DNA of 23,868 nucleotides from an uncultured Oscillospiraceae bacterium (GCA_910587785.1 CAJUOA010000046.1:1-23868), one strand, 5' to 3'. Numbered from the stretch's first letter, positions 1 to 6,989 are shown. Numbers and translations: made by a program. Notes: a model not told the origin generated them from the sequence alone.

Positions 1-854
1 TTGTAGCCGCTGCCGTCCGTGGCCCGGTAGTAGACCATGTAGACGGTCTTGGTGGGGTTCATGCGGCGGTCACGGCTGCTGGCCCCGGTGTTCTGCACCT
101 GAACCGGCAGAACGTCATAGGGCTGGAAGGTGAGGGCGCCTATATCTTCGTAGTCCTCCGCCGGGCGGATGTCCGACAGGGCCTGCATGGCGACATACAG
201 AGACGCCGCCGAGAGAATCAGCAGCAGTATCCCGGCTACGGGGATGATGGTTTTCAGTTTACGCATACTCTCTCCCTCTTCCGCATCCAAGTATAGATCG
301 GCGGAGATTCCATTGACAGTGATTTTCTTATAGGCGTCCCCGCTGTCCCGCTCAATCTGCATGACAGGCGAAGTCAAGTCTGTAAAACAGTGGAAGAACG
401 CCAGGTTCCCGCTTTGATCGTTGATATAACCGATGGCTGTAATACCGGACAGCATGCTCCTATACTCCATCCGATATCCGGTCGGCACATAGGAGGGCTG
501 ATAGAGGACCTCCTCCTTTGATACGGGTTCTCTTTCCTCGTTCCCCCAAAATTCGTAGAGAAAATAGTTGTCATGGATCTCCCGCACCCAGCCCGCAAAG
601 ACCTCCCGCGCTGCCGGGCTGATCGCCAACACCGCACACCCGCTGAGCAGCAGCACCAGCAAAAGGCAGGCCACCGCACGCAGCGTCCGATACAAAACCG
701 GGTGCCGGCCCCGGCGGAGCAGCTTTTTCATCTTCCGCTCAAAGGCAGGGGAGAAGGTATGCTCCGGCGCTCCTTCCAACAGACTTCCGTATTCCAGCCG
801 GACCGCGTCCAGCATGATCTGCCGGGTCAGCTTCTCCAGCGCCTGATCGGTCAA
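1..854 (-). CDS. DUF4367-like membrane protein fused in frame to a second membrane protein (3' end outside window)
   Basis: The protein is partial because its C-terminus lies beyond base 1. The TTG at 854 is the preferred start: it has an AAGGAGG ribosome site 8 nt upstream, and the paralogue at 872-1906 starts at the same place. An ATG at 875, overlapping the upstream stop as ATGA, is the alternative. Residues 1-56 are cytoplasmic-like, 57-78 are a membrane helix, and about 118-190 match the first half of the DUF4367-like domain of the neighbour (YQPSYVPTGY, then VNGISADLYL). The domain then breaks off. From residue 197 (ATG at 264-266, with its own GAGGGAG-type ribosome site) a different protein begins in the same frame, with MRKLK, a second membrane helix at about 203-222, and an extracytoplasmic part. 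DUF4367 proteins often accompany sigma factors; any sigma-regulating role here is inference. The fused layout could be native, a deletion product or an assembly artefact. Confidence 0.75.
   Translation of the reverse strand, partial: MTDQALEKLTRQIMLDAVRLEYGSLLEGAPEHTFSPAFERKMKKLLRRGRHPVLYRTLRAVACLLLVLLLSGCAVLAISPAAREVFAGWVREIHDNYFLYEFWGNEEREPVSKEEVLYQPSYVPTGYRMEYRSMLSGITAIGYINDQSGNLAFFHCFTDLTSPVMQIERDSGDAYKKITVNGISADLYLDAEEGESMRKLKTIIPVAGILLLILSAASLYVAMQALSDIRPAEDYEDIGALTFQPYDVLPVQVQNTGASSRDRRMNPTKTVYMVYYRATDGSGY
674..778. repeat. 105-bp identical repeat, copy 1 (partner 1726-1830)
   Basis: Read by eye, the two copies are identical over 105 bp. Both encode the same segment around residues 26-60 of the DUF4367-like paralogues, including the SPAFERKMKKLL motif. 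Flanking sequence diverges at synonymous and non-synonymous sites, so this block has been duplicated or converted recently. Confidence 0.85.
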
Positions 855-871
855 TGGGACTCCCTCCTTTC

Positions 872-1906
872 TCATGGCTCCTGGCCGATGCTCTCAGCAA
901 TCCGCAGCAAGATCTCTCCCTCCACAGGGCCGTAGAGCCAATACAGCCCGTCCTCTGTCGGCCAGACGATAGAACTGCCCTCCCCGGTCTCATACAGCTC
1001 CGCGTCGCTGCCCTGGACCTGGACCGTCCTGGGTATCAGGCCCGCTACGGACTTCTGAATCTCGGGCCATGTTTCGTCCACCTTTTCCGGACGCACATAA
1101 TTGGAGTGGATGGACCGTCCATCCTCTGTATCAAAATGGGCCTCGACTTCGCCGCTGCTTCCTCCCAGGTAAAATTCCTCCGGATGCCAGGATGGGCGGT
1201 GGGGCGCCTGGCGGGGCAGGGTCAGACAGACGCTCTCCGCCACACGGATCAACGATTCCTCGGGCAGATCACCGATGAGCGAGAACAGCGCATCCTCACT
1301 GGACCAGATGAGGTGCGCTCTGCCGCCCTCCGTGAGATACAGATCCGCCTTCTGGCCGTTGACCTCCACCGGCTTCCTGCGGTCGCCCTCCTCCATGGTC
1401 ACGCTCATATTTCCATACGCATCCGATAGCATACAGACGAAGTGCAGCCGCTCGCCCTCCTCGTTTTCAAAAAAGATCCAGGCCAGGCCCGGAGGGGGCA
1501 GCTCATCGAAGAGTTCATAGCCTTCAGGGACCCAAGTGGGGCGATAGGCCACGCCGTCAGGCAGCGTTTCCGCTTCCTCTCCGGCATAGGTGTAGATGTA
1601 GTAAGGCGGGAACCCCTCCAGCGTGCGGAACTCCCGCACCCAGCCCAGGAAGACCTCCCGGGCCGCCGGGCTGACTACCAGCACCGCGCACCCGCTGAGC
1701 AGCAGTACCAGCAAAAGGCAGGCTGCCGCACGCAGCGTCCGATACAAAACCGGGTGCCGGCCCCGGCGGAGCAGCTTTTTCATCTTCCGCTCAAAGGCAG
1801 GGGAGAAGGTATGCTCCGGCGCTCCTTCCAGCAGGCCGCCATATTCCAGCCGGGCCGCGTCCAGCACGATCCGCCGGGTCAGTTGATTTAACGCCTGTTC
1901 TGTCAT
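872..1906 (-). CDS. Membrane-anchored protein with two tandem DUF4367-like domains
   Basis: The protein has 344 residues. The ATG at 1906 follows AAAAGGGGG; an in-frame ATG at 1990 lacks that support. A basic N-terminal segment of about 55 residues precedes a single membrane helix (57-78, CLLLVLLLSGC). Two related extracytoplasmic units follow. The first spans about 118-225 (YRPTWVPEGY, later SLIRVAESV) and the second about 235-344 (HRPSWHPEEF, later LLRIAESIG), so the domain has been duplicated inside the gene. DUF4367 domains commonly occur in proteins linked to sigma factors; the ligand is unknown. The first 90 residues are almost identical to the downstream paralogue, including a 105-bp stretch of identical DNA. 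It is probably transcribed from the promoter-like block at 2004-2077 and is followed at once by the chimeric paralogue. A role as a sigma regulator or envelope sensor is inference. Confidence 0.85.
   Translation of the reverse strand: MTEQALNQLTRRIVLDAARLEYGGLLEGAPEHTFSPAFERKMKKLLRRGRHPVLYRTLRAAACLLLVLLLSGCAVLVVSPAAREVFLGWVREFRTLEGFPPYYIYTYAGEEAETLPDGVAYRPTWVPEGYELFDELPPPGLAWIFFENEEGERLHFVCMLSDAYGNMSVTMEEGDRRKPVEVNGQKADLYLTEGGRAHLIWSSEDALFSLIGDLPEESLIRVAESVCLTLPRQAPHRPSWHPEEFYLGGSSGEVEAHFDTEDGRSIHSNYVRPEKVDETWPEIQKSVAGLIPRTVQVQGSDAELYETGEGSSIVWPTEDGLYWLYGPVEGEILLRIAESIGQEP
1726..1830. repeat. 105-bp identical repeat, copy 2 (partner 674-778)
   Basis: This is the second copy, offset 1052 bp from the first and in the same orientation, within the tandem-domain paralogue. 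Confidence 0.85.
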
Positions 1907-2003
1907 GGCAGCTTTTCCCCCTTTTGTATTCTGACAGCTGCCCACACGCCTTTTTGCCTGCTCTGCGGCGAACCGGCTCACAGCGGACACTTGCCCTAAA
2001 ATC

Positions 2004-2077
2004 TCCTCTTACTATAAATAACGCAACGAGTGGCCGGATTCTCACAGGATTTTCAAAAATTTTTGAAAAAATTTTTC
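2004..2077 (-). promoter_or_regulatory. Promoter-like block upstream of the tandem DUF4367 gene
   Basis: Read on the minus strand, an AT-rich stretch (GAAAAATTTTTTC, then TTTTTGAAAATC) is followed by CTGTGAGAATCC, a spacer of about 13 nt, CGTTATTTATAG and AGAGGAG. The same order of elements occurs at 2950-3020 and, less exactly, before other sigma genes in the window. The position and the CGTTA core suggest an ECF-sigma promoter. This is inference from repetition; no transcription start is known. Confidence 0.5.
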
Positions 2078-2112
2078 GGGGCTACTGGCGAAGCCGGAAA
2101 CCATGTAAGTAG

Positions 2113-2436
2113 TCAATGGATCCGCCTATAAATGCGGCCTTCCCACTCCCATTGGCAGTACAGATATTCGTCGGAATTTTTAATGGAGTAGATGCGAAAT
2201 CGCAGATCTCCGCTGGTTGCGATGCCCAGGAAGGCGCCTTTATCCGTCCCGTGTACCGGCGGGGCAGGGTCGAACGCATACTCCGTTTCCTCCACGGTCA
2301 AATACTCCCATTCAGCCCCACGGATCGTCCCAATGACTAGGGCGCCGGAGGTCTGTTTATATAGGATGGCCGCAAGCAGCAACAGCAGGACAGCTGCAGC
2401 GGCAAGGCGGAGAACAATATCCAGCTTCTTTTTCAT
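2113..2436 (-). CDS. Small membrane-anchored protein, function unknown
   Basis: I do not recognise this 107-aa protein. It starts MKKKLDIV with one strongly hydrophobic helix at about residues 9-26 (LRLAAAAVLLLLLAAILY), followed by about 80 residues predicted outside the membrane, rich in aromatic and acidic residues and ending CQWEWEGRIYRRIH. The ATG at 2436 has TAGGAGC about 10 nt upstream. It lies 20 nt after the previous gene's stop, so both are probably on one transcript with the sigma gene at 3040-3567. It may be a substrate or sensor partner of that sigma module; nothing in the sequence gives a biochemical role. Confidence 0.7.
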   Translation of the reverse strand: MKKKLDIVLRLAAAAVLLLLLAAILYKQTSGALVIGTIRGAEWEYLTVEETEYAFDPAPPVHGTDKGAFLGIATSGDLRFRIYSIKNSDEYLYCQWEWEGRIYRRIH

Positions 2437-2456
2437 GGATGCACGCTCCTAAACCG

Positions 2457-2894
2457 CTAGAAACTCATTTTGAACCAAAACCAATGTTCTATGATCCGCT
2501 CCGTCTGGTCATAATTATCGCCGCCAGTTTCCCGCCATATCCAACCGTCCCCATCCTGTACGAAGTCCAGCTCCACGCCCTGGAAACCGATAGGGACATC
2601 ATTTTCAGAATAATAGAACCCTTCGTATGCAGTTGCAGACCCCAGGCCGGAGCCTTTGGTCAGGAACTCCACCGTCCTGGCATCCTCGTAGTAGGACACC
2701 GGCCAGTCCTTATACTTCGCGTCTTGGCCATTGACCCGCATGAGCTCAACCGCAAACCGCTCCAGGTTCGCTTGGTTTTCCTGGACATAATCAAATATCT
2801 CAGATTTTGAGGATCCTCTCCACAATATCACCGCACATAAGATCCCCGCTATGGCCACAGCGCATAGCGGCAGCCATGCCCGCTTCTTTTTCAT
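2457..2894 (-). CDS. Membrane-anchored or secreted protein, function unknown
   Basis: This 145-aa protein is not recognised. The chosen ATG at 2894 has GAGGTG 6 nt upstream; the longer in-frame form from 2987 would run through the promoter-like block at 2950-3020 and is less likely. A KKKR start leads into one hydrophobic helix (about residues 8-25, LCAVAIAGILCAVIL). The rest is soluble and acidic, with several Trp/Tyr residues and the ending IEHWFWFKMSF. It may be held by an uncleaved signal anchor. It follows the sigma gene at 3040-3567 and precedes another small anchored protein, so it could belong to that sigma factor's regulon or act as an unusual regulator. Its base composition looks less GC-rich than its neighbours. 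Confidence 0.7.
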   Translation of the reverse strand: MKKKRAWLPLCAVAIAGILCAVILWRGSSKSEIFDYVQENQANLERFAVELMRVNGQDAKYKDWPVSYYEDARTVEFLTKGSGLGSATAYEGFYYSENDVPIGFQGVELDFVQDGDGWIWRETGGDNYDQTERIIEHWFWFKMSF

Positions 2895-2949
2895 ATCGCA
2901 CCTCACAGCTCGAAATCGTATGGCAGAGCTCAAAAGAAAAAATCTGCCC

Positions 2950-3020
2950 CCCACTATGCTTAACGCAGCGAGAAGGCAGATTCTCACAGAAAAATGAAAA
3001 AAGTCTGAAAAAATTTTTCA
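2950..3020 (-). promoter_or_regulatory. Promoter-like block between the first sigma gene and its downstream genes
   Basis: On the minus strand the order is GAAAAATTTTTTC, CATTTTTCTGTGAGAATC, a 13-nt spacer, CGTTAAGCATAG. It matches the block at 2004-2077 closely in its AT stretch, in TGTGAGAATC and in CGTTA with equal spacing. It would give the downstream genes a start separate from the sigma-A promoter of the sigma gene. Confidence 0.5.
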
Positions 3021-3039
3021 CAGTGATTTGGAGCGGCAA

Positions 3040-3567
3040 CTATGCATCCAGCAAAAAGCCCTCCCGCTCCACGATGTCCCGCAAAAACTGGCGCCCGCGG
3101 CTGATCCGGGTGCTTACCGCCGTTTTGGACAGCCCCAGCCGGATGGCGATCTCACCGTCGGAGTAGCCCAGGAGCTTCATCTCCATAGCCGCGCGGTATG
3201 TCGCGGGCAGCCGGGTGAACGCTTCCACCAGGGAGTTGTAGTCGCTGACAGCCTCCGTTGTCTCGGCAAAGCCGTCCCAATCTTCCAGCGGAGCGGCATC
3301 CTTCTTCTTCCGCTGGAGGGAGATGGCCTCGTTCCTGGTGATTACGGTGATCTGCGGAGCCAGATCCTTGACCGGTGTGTTCTGGAACCTGGAAAACTTC
3401 TTGATGATCCGCAGGAAGGCATTGTGGACTGCGTCCTCCGCATCCTGATCGTTATGCAGGATACTGTCCGCCACATGGAACATTTTCTCACGGTATTTCA
3501 AGTAAATCTGCTCGAACCGGATCTTTTCCTCCGGCGTGTCGAGCATTTGCAGATACATTATCAGCAT
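3040..3567 (-). CDS. ECF-type RNA polymerase sigma factor (module 1)
   Basis: The protein has 175 residues, normal for an ECF sigma factor with regions 2 and 4 only. The start at 3567 is set by AGGAGGT 6 nt upstream; longer in-frame starts have no good ribosome site. Region 2 lies at about residues 15-65 (ILHNDQDAEDAVHNAFLRI), followed by a linker. Region 4 is at about 118-165 (LPATYRAAMEMKL, then YSDGEIAIRLGLSKTAVSTR), a helix-turn-helix for the -35 element. It directs RNA polymerase to its own promoter set. Unlike the other sigma genes here, it has no overlapping partner gene. The next genes, encoding anchored proteins, begin about 145 bp downstream behind a promoter-like block. The upstream region has a sigma-A promoter with an overlapping inverted repeat, suggesting outside control. 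Confidence 0.92.
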   Translation of the reverse strand: MLIMYLQMLDTPEEKIRFEQIYLKYREKMFHVADSILHNDQDAEDAVHNAFLRIIKKFSRFQNTPVKDLAPQITVITRNEAISLQRKKKDAAPLEDWDGFAETTEAVSDYNSLVEAFTRLPATYRAAMEMKLLGYSDGEIAIRLGLSKTAVSTRISRGRQFLRDIVEREGFLLDA

Positions 3568-3620
3568 GGGCGCTACCTCCTGGGGGGCATCGGGAATCAA
3601 AAACATATCTTCTGTTCTTA

Positions 3621-3630
3621 CATATCGGCA
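3621..3630. promoter_or_regulatory. Third copy of the CATATCGGCA site in the 5' leader of sigma gene 1
   Basis: CATATCGGCA here repeats the half-site of the inverted repeat at 3741-3770, about 110 bp further into the transcript. A distant third half-site is typical of a repressor that binds cooperatively or loops DNA; this is inference. Confidence 0.4.
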
Positions 3631-3740
3631 AATATCGACGAAAAAATAAGTTTTTGTCCTATGACAGCCATAAGCGGGCGCTTTTGCTGACTCTCCAGCT
3701 GCATTACCCCCGCCGCAGACCAAAGCTAAACAGGACTGCC

Positions 3741-3770
3741 TGCCGATATGCTGCCTTTATCATATCGGTA
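3741..3770. promoter_or_regulatory. Inverted-repeat operator candidate overlapping the sigma-1 promoter
   Basis: On the plus strand TGCCGATATG is followed by 10 nt and then CATATCGGTA, a 10-bp inverted repeat with one mismatch. It overlaps the -10 element of the promoter at 3759-3787 and covers the likely start site, which fits a repressor site. The binding protein is unknown. Confidence 0.5.
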
Positions 3771-3787
3771 ATCAGCCCAAAAGTCAA
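3759..3787 (-). promoter_or_regulatory. Sigma-A-type promoter of the first sigma gene
   Basis: On the minus strand TTGACT (3782-3787) and TATGAT (3759-3764) are 17 bp apart. It would give a leader of roughly 180 nt before the start codon at 3567. The leader contains no gene I can support. Confidence 0.65.
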
Positions 3788-3833
3788 GTTTTGTAAAAGC
3801 GGCAGGAAAGTGTGGGCTTTTTATGGAGCGGCC

Positions 3834-3899
3834 GGTTCGCTGGGTTCGTCCAGGTCGAAGCCTGGGACGATGGTAGTGTCGGGGTATTCGGTGGGGGCG
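3834..3899. repeat. 66-bp near-identical repeat, copy 1 (partner 7053-7118)
   Basis: The two copies differ at 3 of 66 positions by my reading. Both encode a proline- and acid-rich C-terminal tail (APTEYPDT, VPGFDLDEPSEP). Here the tail lies after an in-frame TAG at 3920-3922; in the partner gene it is translated. Confidence 0.8.
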
Positions 3900-3919
3900 T
3901 TACCCTTGTCGGGAAGTTC

Positions 3920-4510
3920 CTACGCCATACTCCAGGAGGAAAGTTGCCGCGCCGACTTTACCATATCCTCAAATCCAGAGATTTCAATAATGTCCCGTCT
4001 AGTGAGGTAACGTATCACATAATCCCCTCCGTCAATCGCAATCATACTGCCTTTGAAAGCGTGGCCGCCATAGATGACCTCATCTAAAGGCTCATCTCCA
4101 TAATGGCCTTTTGCATAAACCGTTACCACCAATTCGTCACCAAGCTGCTCATTGAAAAATCGGGCTTGCAAAACACTTTCATTTCCCTCACCATACAAGG
4201 CAACATCATTTTCAAGCACATATCCTTCTATGATTTCGGTAGGAAACAGTGATCCAAATGGCTCGGTGGATGGAACATCTTCCCACATAATCGCCCTATA
4301 CTGCTCCGGTTCATGTAGTACATCATTTGGAGATATAAGATGTGACCGGAGTATACCCGTAACTGCAATCCCGGCAACAAGGCACAAGCACGCCGCCATA
4401 GCGCCCCATTTCAGCCAGCCGCTTTTCTTCTTGCGCTCGTATGTGATCGCTTCCATGATGTACTTGTCGTTGACTTTTCCCAGCGCATGGGAAAACTGTG
4501 CCGCATTCAT
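3920..4510 (-). CDS. Anti-sigma-like membrane protein, apparently truncated by an in-frame TAG
   Basis: The protein has 196 residues as read. The ATG at 4510 overlaps the stop of the sigma gene at 4510-5067 (TGATG), with AGAGGGG as ribosome site, which points to coupled translation. Residues 1-33 form a cytoplasmic head containing ALGKVNDKYIMEAI and KKKSGWLKWGA, a layout common in Clostridia next to sigma genes. One membrane helix follows at about 34-54 (MAACLCLVAGIAVTGIL), then an extracytoplasmic domain. The stop is TAG at 3920-3922. Without changing frame, the codons after it read ELPDKGNAPTEYPDT and continue for 32 codons to a TAA at 3821-3823. That tail is nearly the same as the real C-terminus of the protein at 7040-8041. 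The gene therefore probably once ended at 3821. Regulation of the adjacent sigma factor is inferred from position. Confidence 0.8.
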   Translation of the reverse strand: MNAAQFSHALGKVNDKYIMEAITYERKKKSGWLKWGAMAACLCLVAGIAVTGILRSHLISPNDVLHEPEQYRAIMWEDVPSTEPFGSLFPTEIIEGYVLENDVALYGEGNESVLQARFFNEQLGDELVVTVYAKGHYGDEPLDEVIYGGHAFKGSMIAIDGGDYVIRYLTRRDIIEISGFEDMVKSARQLSSWSMA

Positions 4511-5067
4511 CACATGACCCCTCTTTCTTCAAAATAGTGCCGCAGTTGTTTTCGGATACGGGACAGCCGGACGGACACGTTCTTCTCTGACAGGCCGGCC
4601 CGCGCCGCGATCTCCCCGCAGCTGTCGGAGAACCAGTACCGGCGCATGAGGATGATCCGATTCTCCGGGGACAGGGTTTCCAGAAAGTCCTCGATCAGCC
4701 GGACAAGCTCCTGCTCCTCTATGTCCCCCTCCACTGTGCGGGGCGAGGCCAGACAGCCCTCCAACTCCTCCAGCGCCACGGTGTAGCTGCCGCCGCCCCG
4801 CTTGGCCGTCCTGTCCGCGTGATACCGCATAAGGGAGAGATTGCGGACGATCCGGCACAGGAACGCCAGCAGCGGATTGGGCCGGGCCGGCGGGATGGCA
4901 TCCCAGGTTCCCAGGTAGGCGTCGTTCACGCACTCCTCCGCGTCCTGGCGGCTGTGCAGGATGTTGTAGGACAGGCTGTGGCAGACCTTGCCGTATTTGC
5001 CGTCCAGCTCCCGGATCGCCTGCTCCGACCGGGCGAAGAACAGTTCTATGATGGCGTTGTCATCCAT
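4510..5067 (-). CDS. ECF-type RNA polymerase sigma factor (module 2)
   Basis: The protein has 185 residues starting at ATG 5067 after GAGGAGG. Region 2 is near residues 20-75 (NILHSRQDAEECVNDAYLGT, then FLCRIVRNLSLMRYH). The linker has the KRGGGSYTVALEELEGCL motif typical of this clostridial sigma subgroup. Region 4 covers about 130-180 (LSPENRIILMRRYWF, then EIAARAGLSEKNVSVRLSR). The same overall pattern (DAEECVND, KRGGG, LSEKNV/LTENNV) recurs in the sigma protein at 8632-9189, so the two are paralogues. The stop overlaps the start of the membrane partner downstream. Possible self-control through the block at 5090-5160 is inference. Confidence 0.93.
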   Translation of the reverse strand: MDDNAIIELFFARSEQAIRELDGKYGKVCHSLSYNILHSRQDAEECVNDAYLGTWDAIPPARPNPLLAFLCRIVRNLSLMRYHADRTAKRGGGSYTVALEELEGCLASPRTVEGDIEEQELVRLIEDFLETLSPENRIILMRRYWFSDSCGEIAARAGLSEKNVSVRLSRIRKQLRHYFEERGVM

Positions 5068-5089
5068 CGTGGCATCCCTCCTCTCTGTC

Positions 5090-5160
5090 CCTCAACTATC
5101 TACTATGGATTTTTCGGAAAATACTACACGCTGCGGCAAATTTTTTGAGAAAATTTTCAG
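5090..5160 (-). promoter_or_regulatory. Possible promoter block of sigma module 2
   Basis: On the minus strand GAAAATTTTCTCAAAAAATT is followed by TGTAGTATTTTCCG and then CATAGTAGATAG before the ribosome site. The AT-rich lead and TGTA(A)GTTTTCC-like part resemble the block at 9217-9280, but the inner spacing is shorter, so support is weaker than for 2004-2077 and 2950-3020. Confidence 0.3.
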
Positions 5161-5163
5161 AGG

Positions 5164-5211
5164 GCAATTTCCCCACCCAGCGGATGATAGCCTGCCAGGT
5201 GAGGAAATTGC
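5164..5211. repeat. Imperfect hairpin between modules 2 and 3
   Basis: GCAATTTCC (5164-5172) pairs with GGAAATTGC (5203-5211), and CACC/GGTG pair inside it. It is preceded by TTTTCAGAGGGCA (5154-5166), which also precedes the hairpin at 6990-7019. No clear T-run follows, so it is not a convincing terminator of the gene ending at 5260. It could be an mRNA end-stabiliser or a small repeat element. Confidence 0.45.
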
Positions 5212-5259
5212 TGCATTGAAATCTAATTTTTCCAGGAGATAGAGGGAAACTGCGTCAAC

Positions 5260-6366
5260 TTATGGCTTGGTTGGTTCATCTGCGAATCCATCCAGAGGAA
5301 TATCAATGCTGCCTTCTCCAATGCATAAGGTAAGGGTCTGGAGCTGTGCCAGGTCTGTGATCTCGTTGAGCAGGAAGCTGCAATTCAACTCCTGATCCCC
5401 TCCCGTGTTGCCCATGTCCGTCAGCGGTACAGTCTGCCCGTCCTTTGTGGTCAGCGTTACGCCGTCAACATTGAGTGCGGAGACCCAGCGGCCAAAGACC
5501 CCGCCAACAGCCTCGGGCGAATGGAGCGGAACGGGAGTCTCCCGCTCCAGCTGGAGCTGCAGCGTCATGGGGGACAGGTAGATGTTTGTCACTGCGATAT
5601 TCACATCGTCCACCTGCCCGACCACCTGATCCATCTGCATACTCCGGCCCATGTCCTGCCAGGACACAGGGAATTGGCAGGACCAGTCGCCGGAGTAGAC
5701 CGTAACGATGTCCTCTGCCTCCGTGTCAAAGCGGATCAAGTCCACAGCGGGCATGGACAGCTCCTGGATGTCCCAATCCGGCTGAATGCCTTCGCTCAGC
5801 TCCATGCGGGACAGCAGGGTCAGATGGTTGTCCAGGGGATCCCCATCGTCCAGCACATTTACATAATAGCTCCAGCTCTGACCCAGATCAATCGGCTCTC
5901 CAGCCGAATCAAGCAGGGAGGGCAGAGAACTGTCCATTCCGCCGAATCCACGGAGGAGGTCTCCATCGACATCCTCGGCCATGTCCAGCACCGTCCCCTC
6001 GGGTGCAGTGAAGTCAGATAGGATCAGGATGGTGTAGCGGTCCATCAATACCTGGGTGACATGGAGTGTAGCGCCGTTATCCTCCGCTGTGGTATCCACC
6101 GACTGAGCGCCGGGGGCAAGCAGTTCCTGGGCCTGATGACCGCCGCCTAAAAAATCGATCAGCCTCTGATCAATGCCGATCACCACCGCTGCCGCACAGG
6201 TGACGAGCATCAATGCAGCCGCAACGCCGATTACAACCATCTTTTTCAGATGTCTCATGGGATAGCCCTTCCTTTCTTCTTGGAGAAGGCGGGTCAGCCC
6301 ACGCTGCATTTGCTCTGGAGTAGGTGCCAGCTGCTCAAACATCTGGTTAAGTTCTCTAGGATCCAT
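5260..6366 (-). CDS. DUF4179-like membrane protein, probable anti-sigma partner of module 3
   Basis: The protein has 368 residues. The ATG at 6366 lies inside the end of the sigma gene (11-bp overlap), with GGAGGCGGAAGG just upstream. The N-terminal head, about 38 residues, includes ELNQMFEQLAPTPEQMQRGL, and a single membrane helix at about 40-64 follows (MVVIGVAAALMLVTCAAAVV). The long extracytoplasmic part begins RLIDFLGGGH and contains ATLHVTQVLMDRYTILILSD, the layout of DUF4179 proteins found beside ECF sigma genes in Firmicutes. A second beta-rich part runs from about residue 240 to the end (VNIAVTNIYLSPMTLQLQLE). A sigma-holding head joined through one helix to a sensor is the family expectation; the signal is unknown. 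The family call rests on recalled pattern, not a search. Confidence 0.82.
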   Translation of the reverse strand: MDPRELNQMFEQLAPTPEQMQRGLTRLLQEERKGYPMRHLKKMVVIGVAAALMLVTCAAAVVIGIDQRLIDFLGGGHQAQELLAPGAQSVDTTAEDNGATLHVTQVLMDRYTILILSDFTAPEGTVLDMAEDVDGDLLRGFGGMDSSLPSLLDSAGEPIDLGQSWSYYVNVLDDGDPLDNHLTLLSRMELSEGIQPDWDIQELSMPAVDLIRFDTEAEDIVTVYSGDWSCQFPVSWQDMGRSMQMDQVVGQVDDVNIAVTNIYLSPMTLQLQLERETPVPLHSPEAVGGVFGRWVSALNVDGVTLTTKDGQTVPLTDMGNTGGDQELNCSFLLNEITDLAQLQTLTLCIGEGSIDIPLDGFADEPTKP

Positions 6367-6838
6367 AGCCTTCCGCCTCCAATCGTAATTTTAGCTTTTT
6401 TCTTGCGCGAAGCAGCCAGGAACGCACAGTAGAGGGATTTTGCTTGAGTATTTGAGCAATCTCGTCAGTGGCGTAGCCTTGGTAGTAGTGGAGATACAGC
6501 ACCAGCCGGTATTTTTCCGGCAGAGCGGCCACCTGCTCCCAGACCAGCCCGGATTCGGGCTGGTTCCAGGTCAAGGTATCCAGTGCTGCGGCGTCTTCCC
6601 GGCGGGTGCGCCACCAGTGCTTCAGCTGCCCGCGGCACTCATTCCGCGCTGTGACGATCAGCCATGCTTTCTCATGCTCCGGATCACGAAAAGGCGTGTC
6701 CCGCTCGATCACTTTGCGGAAGACTGTTTGGGCAGCGTCCTCGGCATCAGGGGTGTTCTTCATCAGCATAAAGCAGATCTGGTACACCATCTTATACTGC
6801 CGCTGATAAATACCGGCGATTTCCTCTTGGGAGTACAT
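6356..6838 (-). CDS. ECF-type RNA polymerase sigma factor (module 3)
   Basis: The protein has 160 residues. The ATG at 6838 (MYSQEEIAGIY) has AGGAGGT 7 nt upstream; the ATG two codons earlier sits too close to it. Region 2 is near residues 10-65 (NTPDAEDAAQTVFRKVI, then EKAWLIVTARNECRG) and region 4 near 105-155 (LPEKYRLVLYLHYYQGYATD, then LKQNPSTVRSWLLRARKKLK). The YATDEIAQIL and STVRSWL segments differ from the other sigma genes here, so it belongs to another ECF subgroup. The stop (TAG at 6356-6358) lies within the start of the DUF4179-like gene, indicating coupled expression. Confidence 0.93.
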   Translation of the reverse strand: MYSQEEIAGIYQRQYKMVYQICFMLMKNTPDAEDAAQTVFRKVIERDTPFRDPEHEKAWLIVTARNECRGQLKHWWRTRREDAAALDTLTWNQPESGLVWEQVAALPEKYRLVLYLHYYQGYATDEIAQILKQNPSTVRSWLLRARKKLKLRLEAEGYGS

Positions 6839-6859
6839 CTCCATTACCTCCTGTTTCCT

Positions 6860-6920
6860 GCCTCTATTTACTAACATTATCGAGGGAGGCATTTTGTTGC
6901 AGGGCATTAAAAAATTTATC
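6860..6920 (-). promoter_or_regulatory. Possible promoter block of sigma module 3
   Basis: On the minus strand AAATTTTTTAATGCC is followed by CTGCAACAAAATGCC, CTCGATAATGTTAG and AAATAGAGG. The order of AT-rich lead, CTG(T/C)-A-A, CTCG and (A)TAG-AGAGG matches the block at 2004-2077 in outline, which suggests a related ECF promoter. This is inference. Confidence 0.4.
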
Positions 6921-6989
6921 CGTCATATCTCCTCGTGCGGGAGGAGGCCGGGCAGCCCTCCAAGCGAAGATTTTCAGAGGGCAGCGCGG

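Noticed and set aside
620..670. Lipoprotein signal (LLSGC) in the DUF4367 proteins
   Set aside because: The motif lies after a cytoplasmic head of about 55 residues, too far in for a signal peptide; a plain membrane anchor fits better.
854..1891. Plus-strand open frames (854-1429, 1442-1891) opposite the DUF4367 genes
   Set aside because: Low-complexity translations, antisense to two paralogous genes that support the minus strand.
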